This document shows positions 59,962-64,000 of a DNA stretch of 64,000 nucleotides, piece by piece; position 1 is the first letter of the stretch; the number at the start of each line of letters is the position of its first letter. The stretch lies in NCBI GenBank assembly GCA_902580895.1, contig CACHMJ010000004.1, positions 1-64,000 on the forward strand. Direction: 5' to 3'. The translations under genes were made by a program, and so were the position numbers. Below the pieces are notes generated by a model, which ran no database searches, was not told where the DNA came from, and worked only from the letters and a program-made list of their open reading frames with translations. Source of the stretch: an uncultured Pelagibacteraceae bacterium. Lineage in GTDB: Bacteria; Pseudomonadota; Alphaproteobacteria; Pelagibacterales; Pelagibacteraceae.

Positions 59962-61293
59962 TTATTTATCTAAAAAAGTTTTTGATGAATCGTCCATAGC
60001 AGTTGCCCATGGTGTATGATGAATAGGAGCAACGGAACCAGTCACTGGAGATGAAAAAGATTTATTTCTGTAAGTTGAAATATCTTCAACTTTATGATGT
60101 TCCCATTCTTTAAAATGTTTTCTTATTAACTCAAAATCAATTTTTGGATAATCAGACATTTCATGAAGTTCTTTTGTATATTCAGTTTGAAAATCAATCA
60201 TTTGATCAGGGTTTTCTAGCTTTTCTTCCATTGCAACCCATTTATTAATATCTTTTTCAACATCACCATTACTAGGGATTTTGATCTTATTCATAATAAC
60301 ATCTCTTGCGTACCAAGCCTGGCAATCAAACATGTTAAACGTATGGAATTGATCTTGCATACCAAGATATAAAAGTTTGTGATTATCCTGCCAAACTACT
60401 CCTTTATATAATTTTGGCGGATAAAGTCTGTTTCTAGTTTTTAATTGTAAATTTTCTTCTAAAAATGGAAAATGATGAAGGTAACCAGTGCATAAAATTA
60501 CAACGTCAGCCTCTTGTTCAGTGCCATCTTTAAAGATTGCTTTTTTTCCTACCAATTTGTCAAGATAATGAACCTCTTTCATTCCATTAGGCCATTTAAA
60601 TCCCATCGGGTTATGTCGATAACCAATAGTAACACTTTTAGCTCCGTATTTATTGCACTGAAGTGCGATGTCTTCTGCAGAATAACTACTACCTAGCACT
60701 ATTACATTTTTATTTCTAAACTCTTCTGCGTCTCTAAAATCATGAGAATGCATTATTCTTCCAGGAAATGTATCCATTCCTTTGTATTCTGGAATAAATG
60801 GAACTGAAAAGTGACCTGTTGATACAACAACAAAATCAAAATTATCTTTTAATACTTTATTATTAACTTTATCTTGATAACTAAGCTCAAATTTGTCATT
60901 TTTAAAAATAGTATTAATAACTCTAGTATTAAATTTTATCTTTTTTTTCAAATTCCCCTTGCTTACTCTTCCAACAATATAATCATATAAAACTTCTCTA
61001 GGTGGGAAAGATGGTATTGGCTTTCCAAAGTGCTCATCAAAGGAATAATCTGCAAACTCTAAACACTCTTTTGGTCCATTTGACCAAAGATATCTATACA
61101 TGCTGTTAGGTACAGGGTCTCCGTATTGATCAGATCCTGTTCGCCAACTGTAATTCCACAAACCTCCCCAATTATCTTGTTTTTCAAAACAAACAACTTC
61201 AGGAATTTTTTCACCATTTTTTTCTGCTAATTCAAAAGACCGTAACATCGATAGTCCACAAGGCCCGGCACCAATAATTGCTACTTTTGTCAT
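59962..61293 (-). CDS. tmm: Flavin-containing monooxygenase, trimethylamine monooxygenase-like
   Basis: VAIIGAGPCGLSMLRSF; FPGRIMHSHDF (FMO motif); VLGSSYSAEDIALQC; FNMFDCQAWYARD. Confidence 0.88.
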   Translation of the reverse strand: MTKVAIIGAGPCGLSMLRSFELAEKNGEKIPEVVCFEKQDNWGGLWNYSWRTGSDQYGDPVPNSMYRYLWSNGPKECLEFADYSFDEHFGKPIPSFPPREVLYDYIVGRVSKGNLKKKIKFNTRVINTIFKNDKFELSYQDKVNNKVLKDNFDFVVVSTGHFSVPFIPEYKGMDTFPGRIMHSHDFRDAEEFRNKNVIVLGSSYSAEDIALQCNKYGAKSVTIGYRHNPMGFKWPNGMKEVHYLDKLVGKKAIFKDGTEQEADVVILCTGYLHHFPFLEENLQLKTRNRLYPPKLYKGVVWQDNHKLLYLGMQDQFHTFNMFDCQAWYARDVIMNKIKIPSNGDVEKDINKWVAMEEKLENPDQMIDFQTEYTKELHEMSDYPKIDFELIRKHFKEWEHHKVEDISTYRNKSFSSPVTGSVAPIHHTPWATAMDDSSKTFLDK

Positions 61294-61370
61294 TTATCTA
61301 TCAAATCTAATAATTATTTATGTATTTTACTAACAAAATGATGACAATTACAATAAAATAATTATTTGTT

Positions 61371-62333
61371 ATGAAAAATATTTTAGTTATCGGCGGAGGC
61401 GCAATGGGCTCTGCATTTACAATCCCAAGTTTAGAAAATAAGAATAATGTGACAATAACCGAACCTTATAGCAAAAGGTTCATTAAAGACTTATCCTCTA
61501 AAAAAAAATTTCATTCTGCTCTTAAGATAAAATTACCAAAACAATTACGATTTAGAAAATTTTCTAAAAATTTATTAAAAGAAAATTTTGACTTGATAGT
61601 AATAGCCTTAAGTCTTCCAGGTATTGACTTTATTGGCAAAGAATTAAAAGATTTAAAGGTTAAAACTCCAATTTTGGTTTTGACTAAAGGATTAAAATTT
61701 GAAAAAAAAAAGAATAAGATTTTAACCATTTCAGATCAGCTTCAAAAAAACTATAATTTAAAAAATATTTCAGTCCTAAAAGGACCTTGTTTGGCAAAGG
61801 AATTAGCCAGAAAAAATCAAACTAGTGTAATTATAGCAAACAAGAATATTAAAATTGCAAAATCTATTGGAAGAAAAATTTCTACAAAATATTATTTAAC
61901 AGAATACTCAAAAGATGTGGTTGGAGTAGAAGTGTGCTCAGCAATAAAGAATATATATTCTATGATAATTGGAGCTGGTCAAAGCCTTAATTCTTCATCA
62001 AATTTATTTCAAAAATCAATTCTTGAAATGAGATACCTAAATAAATATTTCAAAGGTAAAGATGAAACTATCTTAGGGCTTGCTGGGGTTGGTGACCTAT
62101 ATGTTAGTGCTGCAGGTGGAAGAAATAGCAAGATGGGTGGCTTTTTGGGAAAAGGATTTACATTTAAAACTGCAAAAAAAAGATTTATGCCCAAAGAGAC
62201 TGTTGAAGGTGAAGAACTTGCAAAAGAAATTGCACCATTTATTTTAAAAAAAATTGATAAGAAGAAAGTTCCATTAATGATTAATTTACTTAAAACAATT
62301 AAAGAGAACAAAAAGCTTAAGATAAAAGTTTAA
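61371..62333 (+). CDS. gpsA: Glycerol-3-phosphate dehydrogenase [NAD(P)+]
   Basis: [73 protein letters not shown]. Confidence 0.93.
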   Translation: MKNILVIGGGAMGSAFTIPSLENKNNVTITEPYSKRFIKDLSSKKKFHSALKIKLPKQLRFRKFSKNLLKENFDLIVIALSLPGIDFIGKELKDLKVKTPILVLTKGLKFEKKKNKILTISDQLQKNYNLKNISVLKGPCLAKELARKNQTSVIIANKNIKIAKSIGRKISTKYYLTEYSKDVVGVEVCSAIKNIYSMIIGAGQSLNSSSNLFQKSILEMRYLNKYFKGKDETILGLAGVGDLYVSAAGGRNSKMGGFLGKGFTFKTAKKRFMPKETVEGEELAKEIAPFILKKIDKKKVPLMINLLKTIKENKKLKIKV

Positions 62334-63970
62334 AATAGACCCTCTATATCACCATTTTTGTTAAGCTTAATTGAGTCAGCTGCGGGAACTCTTGGAAGTC
62401 CTGGCATTGTCATGATTGCTCCACAAACAACAACTATAAATTCTGCACCTGATGAAAGCCTAATCTCCCTAATTGGCAAAGAATGACCTGTCGGAGCACC
62501 TTTTAGACTTGGATCTGTAGAAAAACTATATTGAGTTTTTGCAACACAAATGGGTAATTCACCGTACCCAGCTTCCTCAAAGTTTTTTAATTGATCTCTT
62601 ATTTTTGTGTCTGCGATAACTTCATCAGCTCTATATATCTCTTTTGCTATAGTTTCTATCTTTTTAAAAAGGGGAGTTTTACTTTCATATAAAAATTTAA
62701 ATTTAGCTTCATTCTTCTCACACAAATCTGTTACATGTTTAGCTAAATCTTTTGTTCCTTCACCACCATCAGCCCAATGCTTACAAATACTAGCATTTAC
62801 TCCTAGCTTTTTACAGAACTCAACTAAAGCATTTACCTCTTTATCTGTATCTTTTATAAAATGATTTATGGCTACGGCCACTGGTAAACCGAATTTTTTT
62901 ACATTTTCAATATGTCTTTCAAGGTTTATCAATCCTTTCTTAAGTGCATCAACATTCTCATTCTTTAAATCATCTTTTGCAACACCACCATGCATCTTCA
63001 AGGCTCTAACAGTTGCAACTATAACAACGCAACTTGGTTTTAAATTTGATTTCCTACATTTGATATCTAAAAATTTTTCAGCCCCTAAATCTGCACCAAA
63101 ACCTGCTTCAGTTACAACATAATCAGCAAGTTTCAATCCAGCTTTAGTTGCAATTACAGAATTACATCCATGAGCAATATTTGCAAATGGTCCACCATGA
63201 ATTATTGCAGGATTATTTTCCAGTGTTTGTGTAATATTAGGTCTGATTGCCTCTTTAAGTAAAACAGTCATTGGTCCATGTGCATTTAAATCTTTAGCGT
63301 AGATTGGTTTTTTTTCTCGAGTGTATGCTACTGTAATATTTCCAATCCTATTTTCTAAATCTTCAAGATTATTAGCAAGACAAAAGATAGCCATAATCTC
63401 AGAAGCAACCGTAATATCAAAACCATCTTCTCTTGGAAAACCATTAGCAACACCGCCAAGATTAATATTTATTGATCTTAATGCTCTATCGTTCATGTCC
63501 ATAACTCTTTTCCAAACGACTCTTCTAACATCTATATTTAATTTATTTCCCCAGTAGATATGATTATCGATTAATGCAGATAAAAGATTATGGGCAGATG
63601 TTATTGCATGAAAATCTCCAGTAAAGTGAAGATTAATTTGTTCCATAGGGACTACTTGTGCATATCCACCTCCTGCAGCACCACCTTTCATACCAAAGGA
63701 TGGACCTAGACTTGGTTCCCTTAAGCATACAATAGATTTTTTTCCAATTTTATTTAGTCCATCGTTTAATCCAACAGAAGTGGTTGTTTTACCTTCTCCA
63801 GCGGGAGTTGGAGTTATTGCTGTAACTAAAATTAATTTACCGTCTGGCTTATCTTTTAATGTATCTAAGTATTCCAAGTTTATTTTTGCAATATGCCTTC
63901 CCATTGGACTAAAAGCTGAACTTTCGTCTGGAACATTTACTTTTGCTAAGATTTCCTTTATTGGAAGCAT
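62330..63970 (-). CDS. fhs: Formate--tetrahydrofolate ligase
   Basis: [71 protein letters not shown]. Confidence 0.98.
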   Translation of the reverse strand: MLPIKEILAKVNVPDESSAFSPMGRHIAKINLEYLDTLKDKPDGKLILVTAITPTPAGEGKTTTSVGLNDGLNKIGKKSIVCLREPSLGPSFGMKGGAAGGGYAQVVPMEQINLHFTGDFHAITSAHNLLSALIDNHIYWGNKLNIDVRRVVWKRVMDMNDRALRSININLGGVANGFPREDGFDITVASEIMAIFCLANNLEDLENRIGNITVAYTREKKPIYAKDLNAHGPMTVLLKEAIRPNITQTLENNPAIIHGGPFANIAHGCNSVIATKAGLKLADYVVTEAGFGADLGAEKFLDIKCRKSNLKPSCVVIVATVRALKMHGGVAKDDLKNENVDALKKGLINLERHIENVKKFGLPVAVAINHFIKDTDKEVNALVEFCKKLGVNASICKHWADGGEGTKDLAKHVTDLCEKNEAKFKFLYESKTPLFKKIETIAKEIYRADEVIADTKIRDQLKNFEEAGYGELPICVAKTQYSFSTDPSLKGAPTGHSLPIREIRLSSGAEFIVVVCGAIMTMPGLPRVPAADSIKLNKNGDIEGLF

Positions 63971-64000
63971 TTTTGCTTCACGAGCAATTTGAATATCTGA

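Noticed and set aside
62607-63992. Multiple plus-strand ORFs over fhs
   Set aside because: Antisense to strongly conserved Fhs; no independent support
1-64000. CRISPR, transposons, integrase, prophage, tRNA/rRNA genes
   Set aside because: No repeat-spacer arrays, terminal inverted repeats, transposase/integrase ORFs or tRNA-like T-loop sequences seen in the short intergenic gaps

Overview
The window is AT-rich and extremely compact, with intergenic gaps mostly 0-100 nt and many overlapping or abutting genes. Gene content and order look like a Pelagibacterales (SAR11)-type alphaproteobacterial chromosome. That placement is recognition from protein families, not a database result. I found no tRNA, rRNA, CRISPR or mobile element. 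Contents: 1-2552, 3' end of an alginate-lyase-like gene and umuDC; 2707-19712, housekeeping genes (tolC-like, recA, alaS, icd, psd/pssA, rlmE, guaB, guaA, panB) plus an Asp/Glu-racemase-like/M24-hydrolase pair resembling ectoine-degradation enzymes; 19764-24259, a PotABCD-type ABC transporter; 24272-38991, fatty-acid oxidation, agmatinase, aldehyde dehydrogenase, acnA, bamB and others; 38988-63970, a large methylated-amine/TMAO/one-carbon locus (GS-family/GMAS-like enzymes, split glutamate-synthase-like MgsABC, Amt, FAD oxidase, Tdm-like DUF1989-GcvT fusion, TMAO/betaine-type ABC transporter, Tmm, Fhs). Observations most worth a second look: (1) two small single-TM proteins sit behind amt, where glnK would normally be. 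One of them is a 52-aa ORF missing from the ORF track, separated from the other by a terminator. (2) A terminator lies only 7 nt before the permease gene of the pot operon, and a perfect 14-bp LacI-like palindrome abuts the potD RBS. (3) SOS boxes (GAAC-N7-GAAC type) overlap the umuDC promoter and, as a near match, lie upstream of recA. (4) The methylamine pathway appears to lack MgdABCD and instead has a single-subunit FAD oxidase, two different GS-family enzymes and a conserved-looking orphan after mgsC. (5) The IMPDH lacks its CBS module.
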